From assembly GCA_020736575.1 (NCBI GenBank), contig JAGPYM010000015.1, forward strand, positions 434,001 to 498,000: 64,000 bases of DNA, given 5' to 3'. Made by a program: the position numbers and the translations under genes. Source of the stretch: Thelonectria olida (lineage: Eukaryota; Ascomycota; Sordariomycetes; Hypocreales; Nectriaceae). Below, one piece after another: positions 52,798 to 64,000 of this stretch. The notes under the pieces are model-generated. The model saw nothing but the letters and a program-made list of their open reading frames with translations. It was not told where the DNA came from and made no database searches. Position 1 is the stretch's first letter; every line of letters begins with the position of its first letter.

Positions 52798-53916
52798 ATG
52801 TTGACTTCCTCACTGGCTCTTCTCTCCCTCGGGGTCTTCACATCATCCGGCCACGCTTCTCCGGTACCTCAACTTCCCAACCTTGCCAGCCGAAGCCTTG
52901 GTGACTTTCATTGCTTTAATGCTAGCCTGCCCAACGTCACCATCTATGCTACTGGTGGCACTATCGCCGGTTCGGCTGGCTCGGCTGATCAGACCACGGG
53001 ATACCAGGCCGGAGCACTCGGAATTCAAACGCTCATCGATGCTGTCCCCCAGCTCTGCAATGTTTCCAATGTGAGAGGAGTTCAGTTGGCCAATGTTGAC
53101 AGTGGAGACATCAACTCAACTATTCTGCTCAATCTTACCCAACAAATCCAGAGTGATCTTGCAAATCCGTTTACGCAAGGCATTGTCGTCACACATGGCA
53201 CAGATACCATGGAAGAGTCCTCCTTCTTCCTCGACTTGACCGTCCAGAGTGAGAAGCCTGTCGTATTTGTCGGCTCTATGCGCCCTGCAACGGCGCTCAG
53301 CGCTGACGGCCCCATCAATTTGTTGTCAGCCGTCAAACTGGCAGTCAGCAAGACGGCCAAGGGCCGTGGCACCATGATTGTTCTGAATGATCGTATTGCT
53401 TCGGCTCGCTACACGATCAAGACCAATGCGAATGCTCTTGACACGTTCAAGGCCGATGAGCAGGGCTACCTCGGTGTCTTTGAGGACATTACACCAGTCT
53501 TTTGGTATCCCCCGACTCGCCCTCTAGGCTACCATTACTTCGATGTGAGCACGAGCGACATCGAGAAGGGTTTGCCCAAGGTTGATGTTCTATACGGACA
53601 CCAAGAGGTTGACTCGGATCTGTTCAAGGCAGCTGTTGCTGGTGGTGCTGCTGGCATCGTCCTGGCTGGTCTTGGTGCTGGCGGCTGGCCATCCGAGGCT
53701 GTTGAGAACTTGGAAAGGGTTCTCAATGAGACCGAGGTGCCGGTCGTTGTGAGCCGTCGCACTCCATGGGGTTATGTTGGAGGCGAGCGAGACTTTGGCA
53801 TTGGCGCAGGATACCTTGGCCCCTCGAAAGCCCGAATCCAACTGCAACTGGCCATTGAGAACGGTCTCAGTAGGCAGGAAATCAAGGACGTCTTTGAGTA
53901 CAATGGTGTAAATTAG
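52798..53916 (+). CDS. Secreted L-asparaginase (type II-like)
   Basis: Intronless, 372 residues. A signal peptide covers residues 1 to about 20. The N-terminal active-site motif ATGGTIAGSA lies at 51-60, with the first catalytic Thr in TGGT. The second motif, HGTDTMEES, is at about 133-141 with the catalytic Thr-Asp pair. A further conserved SMRP.T.LSADGP block follows. The enzyme hydrolyses asparagine to aspartate and ammonia outside the cell for nitrogen nutrition. Several N-glycosylation sequons fit a secreted fungal protein. Length is as expected. Confidence 0.95.
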   Translation: MLTSSLALLSLGVFTSSGHASPVPQLPNLASRSLGDFHCFNASLPNVTIYATGGTIAGSAGSADQTTGYQAGALGIQTLIDAVPQLCNVSNVRGVQLANVDSGDINSTILLNLTQQIQSDLANPFTQGIVVTHGTDTMEESSFFLDLTVQSEKPVVFVGSMRPATALSADGPINLLSAVKLAVSKTAKGRGTMIVLNDRIASARYTIKTNANALDTFKADEQGYLGVFEDITPVFWYPPTRPLGYHYFDVSTSDIEKGLPKVDVLYGHQEVDSDLFKAAVAGGAAGIVLAGLGAGGWPSEAVENLERVLNETEVPVVVSRRTPWGYVGGERDFGIGAGYLGPSKARIQLQLAIENGLSRQEIKDVFEYNGVN

Positions 53917-54145
53917 TGAATTAGATTAGGAATACTAAATAAATACTCCTCAAAACAATGACGCTAGAGACGTGTAGAGAGAAGCTCTGGATAGGCTAAT
54001 GACAAACGGAACAGATATATACTCGTATGCTGTCGTGTCATTGCCGCGTCTGCACTCTTCCACGCGCAGTCCCATTTTGCCATATATCATGGACGTCGCG
54101 TGAGAACTGCGATGTTAAATCTTGAATCTTCCTGTGGCATCTCGG

Positions 54146-54544
54146 TTAGGTGAGGTGACTCTGATTTGGGAAAAGTGATGCCGAGGTAGAGGGACTAATG
54201 GACTGAGGGAATCTATACCTAAGCTTTGAGTGGTCAATGTCCATGGACACAATAGTCGAGAGATCGCAAAGGTCAGTCTTGGCCCTCGATTCCTCATGCG
54301 CCTCCAACACTGCCTGATGGATGCGTGGACTTTCGACCAGGGCGTCCGTCAGCTGTGACAAGGCCTGGACCGCTTCAACCAGGTTAACTCCAATGTCATT
54401 AACGAGCGACTTTGTCCGGCCGGCCGAGGCAGCCTCTTGCGCCATGGTATGGGAAACGACTCGCAAATCTCGAACAAGCACAAGAAGGCTTTGGGCAGAG
54501 TCGTAATCAGAGTTGAGAAGACTTGAGCTTCGAGGGCTGGACAT
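54146..54544 (-). CDS. Small helical protein (132 aa), hypothetical
   Basis: The frame from the ATG at 54544 encodes an Ala/Ser/Leu/Val-rich, mostly helical polypeptide with amphipathic heptads between about residues 15 and 95. There is no signal peptide, no membrane segment and no recognised motif. A possible GT donor near the end (about 54218) suggests the last 25 residues may not be real coding sequence. Composition is unlike the shadow frames around it, so I keep it with low confidence. Confidence 0.4.
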   Translation of the reverse strand: MSSPRSSSLLNSDYDSAQSLLVLVRDLRVVSHTMAQEAASAGRTKSLVNDIGVNLVEAVQALSQLTDALVESPRIHQAVLEAHEESRAKTDLCDLSTIVSMDIDHSKLRYRFPQSISPSTSASLFPNQSHLT

Positions 54545-57500
54545 GGTAAATATCTCAAGGAAACATGTTAGTGGTTGGTGACTTCTTGGCGTATTGGGGA
54601 ACCGGCGTGGAACTCACTCTGGGAAGCGATGGGGTTGGGTGTGAGTCTTGGTGGGGTAAGATGCATGCGAGGAGCAGTGAGGTGATGCGAGAAGAGGGCG
54701 TCAAGGCGTGCAAGGATCAATGGTTGACGGCCAAGGACTCGGGATGGATCGTATGCTGGGTATTTGCAATTGTATTGTCGTGGGAAAGGCGTGGAAGATG
54801 ATACTCGTCAAAGACAACTTGGAGAAACGGCGAAGTCCTCCCTTTGTCCCATGGGAGGCGAATAATTCAGTACGATCGTTTCCATTGTTGGCCTCGGGAG
54901 GGAAGCCGATGGTTATAGCAACGACAAGAGAGAGAAGAGAAAACAAGTCCAGGCAACAATTAGCGTCTTGGAGCTCCACTAAGAGGACGGGGGAAAAGGG
55001 GGCCTCAAAGTCACAGGACTTGCCGCGGTCAACTGGCCTTCTAGAACGTCGAGTTGCGCATGGTCTGAGGCCATTGGATGTCGAGTTTTCAACAACAAGG
55101 GGACAATTGCCCCGACCGTGTCAAGTTGTTGTCTCTTCTCTCTTCTCCTGATCCAATGGCGCGATTCAGTTCCGACACCACCCGCCGGACGCCGCACCGG
55201 TGGCGACACGACTCGACCGGTCAGGAAGAGGCACTTACTTTGTCGTCCCACATGGAGAGAAGCGACGACTCCCCAGAGACGCACGGGCGCGTTCTTCGGT
55301 CGCACTTAAATGGAACTGGGCCGTTTAGTTTTGGCCCTCGTGGGAATCAGAATTCGCTGACGTGCTGCGAGGAGCAGCATCCAGCCCCCCGCGATGGGTC
55401 CGACTGGGATGAGACTCATGTCACTCCCATCCACAAAGAATGGTTGGTAATTGTATCTCACCGCCTCACCTCACAGATATCCGCACCCTGCAGGGTGTTT
55501 CTGCGAGAAATTCCTCTCCTGCACATGAAAGAGAGAAGATCCATGGACAGGTACACGCCGCCAATGAGGGGGCGCATGGGTGCCATGTATGTAGATTACT
55601 GCACCTAATATGTTTTAACCAGGGATGGATGCTGCGAGAATGACATCACCGCAAGAGACATCTTGTCACATTACTATCGACCTCTTGTCATATTCCCGAT
55701 TCCCAAGAATCCGGGTTCCCGCCCCTCGTTTCCCCGCGCTAACCGATCCGACTTTACTAATACACACATGAGGATCGCTAGCTGCCTACTTCGTACCCAA
55801 AGGAGCTCGACGAGCTTGGTGTGGCTAGCCATCCTTCCGTCTCGGACCTACAAGTTCGCCGATCCTAGAATCTAGATCCAGTCCAGGGTCCGTAGTCATG
55901 TGGTACCAGGTAGGTGGCAATGCAGGCGGACTCGCGGATAGTTTCCTCAAGAGGAGAGATAAGGATTCTCAATAGGGATCCTTCTCTTCTCTCTTGTCTC
56001 TTCTCCCTCTCGCCGTCCAGAGCCACGGAGGTGTCCGTGAGCAGGGTCTTGTGGGCCACTCCTCGTGTGCTAGACTAATTAGCTGTGCCATCCATTCGGC
56101 CGTTTCTGTCTCATTACCGATCCATTGTTCCGGGTGCATTGGCGTAACCAACGGTCTGCCCTGTCACTAGACTTCTTCTGAGATGGTTTCCTCATGCAGA
56201 AAAAGAAAAAAGTAGGCCGTCAAATCTGTCGCGCTTAGCAATAAGAGTAACCAGAAATCAAGTAATTCGTCGTGTTCGATCCAACCAACGACAAGTTGAG
56301 CTCCTCCAACAGTAATACCGAACTAGCAGCTGCATTCCCACTAATTACCAGGAGATGCCCTCGATAGCCCTTGATCTCCACCGCCTCAGCGCTTCAGATC
56401 GGAGTGCGGGACGGTCGCCACAATGATGGCCACAACTACGAAGCCGCCGTCAACGCCAAAAACTAGGTAACACAAACTGGATAGAGGTCCATTGTGACCC
56501 GTAATTCCTCAAACTGTGGCGATGCCATCGTTGAAAGCTAAAACGCACACGCGATAGGGTGACAGTGTCCTCAGGCGTCCGACCACATTCCACAAAACAA
56601 CTGCACAGGTGCGCCAATTAAGCCCGAGATATATCAGAGAGGAGAATTACGGTATCCGTATGGCACTTAAAACCGCTCCCTAGTTTTATTGAGAATCATG
56701 TTGAGCGAAACCTGCTTTGGGATATCGCCGACGAAGAGGACGAAGACGTACGTCAGCAGCTTGAATGGAAGTCATTATAACCCGTACATCCATCAAGAAG
56801 AAGAGATTTACTTGGAGCTCGTTTGGGCCAGTTCAGGTCTTCTTGAACTCCCAAGACGAGCGGCTTCTATAGTGATTTAAACAACGTATCCATTAAGATC
56901 GGCTATTCATGATTTAGGATAAAATAGTTCTTGAGACCAACCGGAAATGGATTTGTAGAAGAGGCCCCTTTACAGAGCCTTGTATTTATCTTCAGAGAGG
57001 TGATCACGCTCGGGCATTCCGCTAGGTACCTCCGCGGACGACTCAACTTGCCCACATGCGACGCCTTCAATCAGTGGCGGCTTGAGTTTGACTTCTAACT
57101 TCGTTTTAAGAGACGCATGTAATAGGAAAACTCCGGCAGTCTCTAGCTGACACTTCAAGATGGTTCTTTATCTGCGTAAATGTTTTTGGGTTCTGGTAAT
57201 CGATGAAGCTACCTTGTGTATAATGCTCAACACGGTGGGGATGGGCTATTACAGAGGTTATTCTCACCAACCGCACCCTGTCCGGGGAGCTCCTGTTTAT
57301 TACTAAACTGGAGACGGCCATTTTAGTGACAGCTCAACCGTTTTAGAAGGCTCGGGTCTGAATAGCCAGAGTGACACTGACATAGGTTGACCGGTCCCTC
57401 CCTCCCTGCTATCGTTCGGCCGCTAATGCGTGGCAGGCCGAACGACAACTGAACCGGCGGCTTATGCAATGGAAGCTCAGGTGATAAAGAGAAGGGGTTT

Positions 57501-58053
57501 TGGATCATGAATAATGCCGCTAAAGCAAAATGGGCTAACTGATTCGCAAGATCTTCTCATCGGCCGCTACCGCTCGCTGGGCCGACCAGCGTCCTCCCTG
57601 ATTTCTCCGCCACTTCCCGTCGTCCTCTTGCCTCTAGTTGACCGAATGCGCCTTTTCCGCCACCTGAAACGGTGTCAAGAGTTACAGCCCGACAGGTGGC
57701 TATGGATGATTGGGCGCCCGAGGCTGGTCGTGGCCAAGTTGGGTGAATCTAACGCGTACCGGTAAGTTAGCCTACTCTTCCCGTGAGACGCCCGTAGATG
57801 GTAGACCGTAACCTACTCGTCTTGGATTGCAGGAGAATCGAGAAGGTAGATTGATTCTGAGAGAGAAGAGAAAACAGACAGCTCGACTGCGCATCGTCTG
57901 CTTGTCGGACTTGCTTTGTTGAAATATAAATAATGCTGAACGCTTCAAACAATCGACAGTAGTTTACAGAGAACAAACCACACACAAGCAAGCAAACAGC
58001 CTTATCCCCCATTCTCAATACCTCCTAAAGGCGTCGTCAGATCCAGTCTCATC
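54545..58053. other. 3.5 kb gene-poor stretch
   Basis: Many short overlapping frames, none with domain features. A 10-bp-arm hairpin lies at 57412-57445. A TATAAATA near 57924 is probably the TATA box of the amine oxidase gene. No tRNA, LTR or transposase seen. Confidence 0.45.
57412..57445. repeat. Hairpin-forming inverted repeat (10-bp arms, 14-nt loop)
   Basis: TCGTTCGGCC at 57412-57421 is the exact inverse complement of GGCCGAACGA at 57436-57445. It carries outward CGG/CCG triplets and sits about 610 bp upstream of the amine oxidase ATG, so a transcription-factor site is possible. Confidence 0.7.
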
Positions 58054-59564
58054 ATGGCCAAGCCGTCAGTTCTCATCGTCGGCGGAGGTGTCTTCGGAAC
58101 CTCGACTGCCTACCATCTTGCGCAGCGCGGCTATGACCAAGTTACCGTCGTTGACCGATACGACGCGCCATCCAGGGATTCGGCCGCGACGGACCTGAAC
58201 AAGGTCATTCGCGCCGATTATCCCAACCCTCTATACGCCAAGCTCGGCCTTGAGACCCTTGGTGTTTGGAAGGACCCCAAGTCTATGTTCTCCGGCATGT
58301 ACCACGAGACAGGCTGGATCATGGGCGGACACGAAATGACGAATGGCTGGCTCGAGACGGCCAAGGAGCTGGCTCGGAAGACCAACAGGCCGGGAGTGGA
58401 TTACATGTCAGCCGAGCAGATGAAGCAGAAGTGGCCAGCATTGACTGGGGAGTTTCCCGGATGGACCAACTTGTACAGCCCTGAAGCTGGATGGGTATGC
58501 TCGGCTTCTCCACGAGCTCAAACAGAGTAGATACTGACCGCCATTTGACTCTCAGGTTCCGTCTGGTGAAGCTCTCCTACTAATGGCCAAAGCCGCCCAG
58601 GCAATCGGCGCTAGGTACATCACTGGGGATGCCGGCCAGATCAAGAGACTGGTGTACGACCGGGACGGGACCTGCAGGGGTGCCATCGCAGCTAATGGGC
58701 AGTACCACACTGCCGACCTCGTTGTTGTTGCCGCCGGAGCCAGCCTGCCAGCTCTTGTCGAAGGCGCGAGGACTGACGTGATGGCTCAGACGTCGGCCAT
58801 CTGTGTCATACAGCTCGAGCCCCATGAAATCGAAACCTACAAAGACATTCCAATTATTGATGATTTCGAACAGGGTGCGTCATCATGAGTCCCCGGCTAG
58901 TCGGCCCTTCTAACGAGACAAGGCATTATTTTCCCGCCAGATGCGAATGGCCTGATTAAGCTCTGCAGCGTGAGGCTGGTGACCAACTTCGAAAACCACG
59001 ATCACGATGGTGCCTCGGTTCTGCACTCTGTTGGTGACTATCCCTTTGATGGGTGCCCGCAGGAGCTCGAAAGTGAGATAAGGCAGTTTGTCCGGGAGAT
59101 GATCCCAGAATTGGCAGACCGACCCTTTGTCCATACACGACTTTGCTGGCAAGTTATTCCTACACCCTCGCATTTGCCTGACGTCTCAAATCCTGACCCT
59201 CAGAACGCTCACTGACCTGAGACTTTTGTCTCCTTGCAGGGACGGCATGGCCAGTGATCTGAACTTCCGGATCTGCCCGTATCCGGAGACCAAGCACCTC
59301 TTCATTGCCACTGCCGGCTCCAATCACGGCTTCAAGTTTTTGCCCATAATCGGCAAGTATGTCGCCGACATGCTCGAGGGGAAGCTCGACAAGGAATTGG
59401 TCGATCTCTGGAGCTGGAAGTTCGGAAGGATTCCTCCCACCTTCCAGGACCCTCACCCGTTTCCCCTGCGAGATTTGTCGGAACTGACAGGATGGAAGGG
59501 ACGAAACGCCCCTGGCGCAGGAAAGTTGCCCTGGACGTGGAGCGCGAGCCGGAGTCGTCTATGA
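58054..59564 (+). CDS. FAD-dependent amine/amino-acid oxidase (DAO family, sarcosine or fructosyl-amine oxidase-like)
   Basis: Four exons: 58054-58494, 58556-58874, 58923-59148 and 59240-59564; 436 residues. Introns 1 and 2 are GT-AG; intron 3 has a GC donor (GCAAGT) and joins RLC to WDG. The N-terminal FAD motif is VGGGVFGTS (GxGxxG at 10-15). The RLCW block near 326-329 holds Cys328 at the place where fructosyl-amine and sarcosine oxidases bind FAD covalently. The C-terminal block 'GSNHGFKFLPIIGKYVADMLEGK' is typical of the same group. The enzyme would oxidise a secondary amine or N-substituted amino acid with O2, producing H2O2. The substrate is unknown. No peroxisomal SKL end is present (it ends RSRL; weak PTS1-like). 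A Zn2Cys6 gene follows about 520 bp downstream. Confidence 0.88.
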
Positions 59565-60081
59565 GATAGATACACGCCTCGTGGCTTCATTGCGGAGAAC
59601 CTAGGTACTTGGTAGACGATGGAGCTTGATGAATTGGCAACTGCAAGTAATAAACGGCTCATTCAGTGTACATGATGCGGAGTCCTACGTAGTATGAGAG
59701 GAGGGGAAACATTCTTAGCGTTGTTGTCTCAATGGCTTTTGCATGGCTCTTTTTACTGTGTTTTAACTAGTGGCAATAGCGATTCGCTCCGTCTTTCGGT
59801 AATCATCATGATCCAGTAATTACCGGACAGTTGGCAACGGAGCCTAGCGTTGGAATGGAGCATTGATCCAGTCCCTTGGTAAGGGAGATCCGTTCCACCG
59901 TCTTAGACGCTCTCGCCTCTTTCTCCATACCTGAAGGATTGGCATTTGTTTATCATGTGTTCTGGAACCGACGCTTGAACCCTCACATGCACGACACTTG
60001 CCCTTCACTTACCCTTTGTCCGCCCTCCCCAGGCGCTGAGCCAGTCCTTGCAGCGCTAAGCTCCCATAACATGGGGTGGAA
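59565..60081. other. Intergenic stretch between the oxidase and the Zn2Cys6 gene
   Basis: Oxidase 3' flank and regulator promoter. Nothing distinctive. Confidence 0.4.
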
Positions 60082-62445
60082 ATGGGCAAGTTCAAAGGGC
60101 GCAGCACCGTTGCCTGTACGGCATGTCATTCCCAGAAGCTGAAATGCAGCGGCAGTATGCCCTCCCTTTACACAGAAAACCCAGAGGCTTGCTACTAACA
60201 CCGGTTCTGTAGCATCTCCATGCACCCGCTGTACCTTGCGCAAACGCGAATGCGTTTATCCGAAGAAAGAAACATACGTTACCGTGCCCGAGAGCTACCT
60301 GCGAGAGATCGAAGGGGAGGCAAACTCGAATCGTCAATTAACGGCAGCCGAAGCATCATCTTCAGCGGAAGCCGAGTCCAGCTTTTCGGCATCCATGCGA
60401 CATGAGGCGGGCGATTATTACCAGGCCGACGACCTTCTAGCTGCTGGAGGCCACCTACAAGAAGACTGCAGTGCGGAGCGCCTCATTCAGAAGCTGAAGG
60501 ACCTCTCTTCTTCGTTGCACCCCTTCGTTCAATCCGACCTGTGCCAGCCACCTGAGCCTAGGACAGAGAGCGACTACACGCATTTGCGGCTGAAGTCTGA
60601 CTTCCAGCGTAGGTTACATTCGCCACTGAAATCCGATTGTGCCTATTCGTTGACTTGCTCAGAATGGCTCACTAACACGAGTGTCGTCTGATAGACTCTG
60701 ACATTTTCATCAAGCTGCCGCCGAAGCCGTATACTTTCCATCTCCTCGATATCTTCGAGGAAATATTCTGCGATTTTCACTGGTTCCTCCGGAGGAACTT
60801 TCGAGAACGACTCTGCCTAACATACTCCGACCCGAATAGTCAGTCTGGTGATAGGAACTGGTTCTGTCGAGTTTCCGTTGTTCTGGCATTGGCTCAGGGG
60901 TTCAAGTCTGGCCAAGATGCTCCAAGCCCGCATGAAATACAAAGTTCCCAGGGAGCAGATGGTCACCACTCGTCAACTTTGCCGGCCGGATCAAATTTCT
61001 TTGAGCAAGCCGTCCTGCTGTTCAAAACATCGTCAGAACAGCCTGTTCTTGGGGACATTGAGGCATTGAACTTGATGGTAAGCCGGGGGTCTTTTCTATC
61101 TTTCCAGTTCTGCTATGTTGCGAAGTCTCAACGGCCAGGTACTGATCTGAGTGTCTACATACATAGGCATTCTACTGCTATTGTCTAAACCGCCGGGAAA
61201 CCGCTTTCGTCTACGCAAGCCAAAGCATTGCCCTAGCCAAGCTTTTATACTTGAACAAGCAACAGCCGTATCGGCCCAAAGACGTGCTCAATGGAAGCGA
61301 ACCACCTCAGAGAGTTACCGATGAGCATATGAGGCGACTCTGGTGGACATCTTACTGTATGGACAGAATGGTAGCGACTGAGCTCGGCTTGTCTCCTACC
61401 CACTGGACTATTCCGCCAAGATTGCAACCGCCATCATCCAGTGATCTGGGGCCCGAAGATTTGGACCAGTTCTTCGATCCTGCCATCTTGGTCGCCCAGA
61501 TTCAGGTATGCGAGATCAAACGCAACGTCGCTGACACAGTTACTGGTCTACTGCAGACCTCAGACCACCAATCCATTCTAGACGCTATACAACCTTGCTT
61601 TGAGCTTTTACAAAATTGGAAAGAGAGTCTACCAGCTCATATGGTGCTCAACTTTGACAGTGGCCGAAGTTTGCTCGCTTTGCCTTGCGCTAGAGGACTC
61701 GCATCTTTGTATCTAAGATACAATCAGGCAGGTCTTCACCTCCACATTTTTTAGACTCGGATTGACCTGACACGTCTTCATTAGTGTTTCAATCTTCTAC
61801 TGCGACCGATATATCTCCAGGAACTCTCAAGCATTGTGCGAGAACGTTTCGGCAAACCGGCTCAGAACCTAAATAGAGCTGGCAATCAGATTCAGGCAAT
61901 TAAGATACACTGTCTTAACGCAGTCAGGAATAGTTGCATCATTCTTAAACATCTTGCGACACATGGCAAGCTTGGTAAGACCATCCTTCCGGGCCACATC
62001 GTTCCCTTACCCTCCACGATGGCCACCTAGCAATGGAGTTGAACCGAAGTTAACCTACCAGATAGCAAATTTCAGTTACTGGGACTCGATACATACTTTC
62101 TCCGCGTTGGCAACTATTTCGCTTTCCAAGATCCCTTCGATCGACCCCAGTGGACCGACCTCTGACGCCGACGCACGACTGTACTCCGAATGTCGCGCAA
62201 TACTCGAGAACATGGCACGAAGTGGCAATCCTGCCGTAGAGCATGAATCTCTCCTTACAAAGGTCGAGAACATGGTGAAAGAAGTCTCATCTCGAGCAGG
62301 CCTCCCAATGATGGATGGTGAGGCCACCATCACTGAACCTGCGCAATTGCATCCTAGTTTTGGGGACGTTGGGTTCTACGAGTTCATTACTGATCGCTTA
62401 TGGTGGGATACGGACGGGGATTTTCTCGCGTACAACTATTCTTAA
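60082..62445 (+). CDS. Zn2Cys6 fungal transcription factor (six exons)
   Basis: Exons 60082-60154, 60213-60608, 60695-61077, 61167-61727, 61785-61974 and 62066-62445; 660 residues. The short first exon carries the first three zinc-cluster Cys (12, 15, 22). The second starts just before the other three (28, 31, 38), so the intron splits the cluster. Intron 4 uses a weak GC donor (GCAGGT). The last acceptor (GATAG at 62061-62065) is chosen because it alone keeps phase and joins HGKL to ANFSYWDS, the usual block. The fungal transcription-factor domain contains MRRLWWTSYCMDR near the middle. Nuclear regulator, target unknown. It lies directly downstream of and co-directional with the amine oxidase and may control it (inference). 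Confidence 0.85.
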
Positions 62446-62728
62446 GGCCTATAATACGTTGTCGACTTGTGCGCATATTCTACGTTCCCCTCCTCCTTCG
62501 GGTTCTTTGTCCATCAATGAGAGATGACGCTATTACTTGACCATATTTACCTGATGATGATTGAATGGAGAAATCACTTTCCTATTAATTGCCCAGACGC
62601 GTAACCGTACATCATACATTCATTCTCTCAAAGAACCATCATCGTTTCACTAAAGGCTCCTTCCTGCCTTCCAGCTCGAGCAGTACTCAATACAAGTGGA
62701 ATAGAATAGTCCACGTAATTCACAGCCG
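62446..62728. other. Short intergenic stretch between convergent genes
   Basis: 3' flank of the Zn2Cys6 gene; nothing distinctive. Confidence 0.4.
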
Positions 62729-63834
62729 TTACTCTTTCAAGACAAACATGCCTCCGAACCAACCGTAGGTCCTTGTCAATCTTCGTTCATGTCGTCTAGC
62801 CACCTCAAAGGGAATCTTGCTCTTGGATGGGGCTCATGGAAGTGAATGCTTCTCTCGACATCTAACCGGGTAGAGGTAAGGTTCCAGACGGAACCGTAGA
62901 GTTTCTCAGCTGCAAACCCCGTGGGCGTCATGGCTTGGAGAGGGTCATGCCGACCAGTGGTCGATGTCACTTCAGGGTCAAAGAACAGAGTGCGGAAACC
63001 TTGAGAGCTCGAGCATCAACCGCAAAAGTCGGATGGACATCACGAGCGTTGGATCCTACCTCTTCAGGTGTCGCAACATTGTCATTTTGCATCTTAAACG
63101 GGACGCCCTTGGCCTTGACTTTGGCCTTTGGTTGAGCTTTGGAAACGGAAGACCCCTTAGGTCTACTTTTTGGAAGCTCCAAGTATATTACATTCGTAAG
63201 TGGTCCGGTCAAGACGCCGAGTTCAGAATCCAGAGGCGGCTCGGCTCCAGCCGGTGTTGCCACTGGCGTAGGTTCAACCCATTCTGCAGTACTCTGCAGT
63301 ATTCATGGTTGCTAAAGAAGGCGCTGCAGGGCTGTTCCGCCGAGTTCCGGTCCCCTAATGTGCATCACTTGGTCAACGAGTTCGTTGGGATGTCGTGGAG
63401 GATTAGATAGTAACATTCGACAAGGAAGCTCATCGGGCGAGCTTGCGCCTTCAGAACATTCAGGCTCTCTCCAGGGAAGAATTTTGTGTGAACATCCAAC
63501 TGGGGGCGCCACACTGCTAATCCCATGCAACCAGTTTTCCATATTCGGCAGCTGTAGTCACGCCGTGGACAACCATGGTGCACTCGTTGAGGAAAATGGG
63601 AGTCATAACCTCTGTCACGAGACCTGTGTATAGCGTCGTTGTCGGCTGCGGCGAATTCGGGGGCGAATGGCGGCCTCTGGCATTTAGCAGCAGCGGCATC
63701 AGTTTGGTCTGGGAGAGGTCCTCCTGATTCACATATGGCCACAAGAAGTGATCCTTATACTCAGTGCCCCTCTTTAGCTGCTCCTTGGACTCTTCACGGA
63801 AGGCTTTGAAATCCGGACGGTGGGAGGTGGGCAT
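62729..63834 (-). pseudogene. Multiply frameshifted copy of a conserved fungal protein of unknown function
   Basis: The ATG at 63834 opens a frame with a typical family opening (SKEQLKRG, LWPYVN, LLLNARGR). It ends at a TAG near 63520, and homology resumes at once in another frame (AVWRP, FFPGESL, LILHDIP, to about 63366). A third stretch follows at about 63290-62985 (TPVATPAG to DARALK). Right after it the expected FRTLFFDPEV block is in a different frame, then EKLYGSVWNLT and ERSIHFHEPHP. Finally, near 62820, the C-terminal block KIPFEVARRHERR...GWFGG is in yet another frame and ends at a TAA at 62729-62731. At least four frame breaks cannot be explained by phase-keeping introns. The family is recognised from memory only and has no known function. 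Confidence 0.6.
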
Positions 63835-64000
63835 TCCCGGCCAAGTCTTGAGCAGTATTTGACGTCGCTGCTGTCGGGTTTTCTTGGTCCATCTTTTCTG
63901 AACTATGGCTTCGTGTCATTGCAGTATTTTGCTCAATTGGCCATCACTAGCACACCCCTTACGAGAGTTCTCCTTCACTTCTTGCTGAACTGCTGAGGGG
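63835..64000. other. Right-edge sequence, nothing recognised
   Basis: Upstream flank of the pseudogene. Only a short open frame on the plus strand to a TGA close to the edge. Confidence 0.3.

Noticed and set aside
54708..55608. Two overlapping plus-strand frames (147 and 176 codons)
   Set aside because: Composition rich in Arg/Ser/Pro without motifs, and they overlap each other in different frames; no support.
1..64000. CRISPR arrays, bacterial operons, rRNA and tRNA genes
   Set aside because: No regularly spaced repeats, no Shine-Dalgarno-linked gene strings, and no tRNA-like A/B boxes noticed; spliced genes show a eukaryotic source.

Overview
The window is nuclear DNA of a filamentous ascomycete, most likely a Sordariomycete (Hypocreales/Glomerellales-like). 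The reasons are short 45-90 bp GT-AG introns, a HET-domain gene, three Zn2Cys6 activators, a siderophore transporter, an opsin-related protein, an expansin-like protein and several small secreted cysteine-containing proteins. No rRNA, tRNA, CRISPR array or prokaryotic feature was seen. Gene models below were assembled by hand from reading frames plus splice sites; exon coordinates are given in each entry.

Layout. 0-4 kb: the 5' end of a type II membrane protein, then a 5'-truncated, frameshifted relic of a sacsin/Hsp90-like fungal protein. 4-8 kb: a HET protein diverging from that relic, and an MDR oxidoreductase. 8-11 kb: gene-poor. 11-13 kb: siderophore MFS transporter. 13-17 kb: gene-poor and littered with coding relics (an unlisted exon, a retropepsin-like fragment, an acidic fragment with an internal stop). 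17-24 kb: a secreted-protein stretch (three small cysteine-containing proteins, one broken, plus an expansin-like protein) interrupted by a GABA transaminase. 25-29 kb: an opsin-related protein that lacks the retinal lysine, and a Zn2Cys6 factor. 30-36.4 kb: a Baeyer-Villiger-type monooxygenase, a divergent HSL-type esterase and a Zn2Cys6 factor. 36.8-41.4 kb: an ankyrin protein and an orphan polytopic membrane protein. 43.5-50 kb: fucose-permease-like transporter, Sng1-like membrane protein, ToxD-like reductase. 50-54.6 kb: type I membrane protein, a MITE, a secreted asparaginase and a small helical protein. 58-62.4 kb: a FAD amine oxidase next to a Zn2Cys6 factor. 62.7-63.8 kb: a multiply frameshifted pseudogene.

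How genes may work together. The strongest functional unit is the 30-36.4 kb trio: ketone to ester by the monooxygenase, ester hydrolysis by the esterase, with a neighbouring regulator; this is inference from families and position. The amine oxidase plus adjacent regulator at 58-62.4 kb is a second possible enzyme/regulator pair. The 17-24 kb stretch looks like host- or substrate-facing secretome. At least five broken or relic coding stretches, a TA-flanked MITE and long gene-poor gaps point to a dynamic, accessory-like region.
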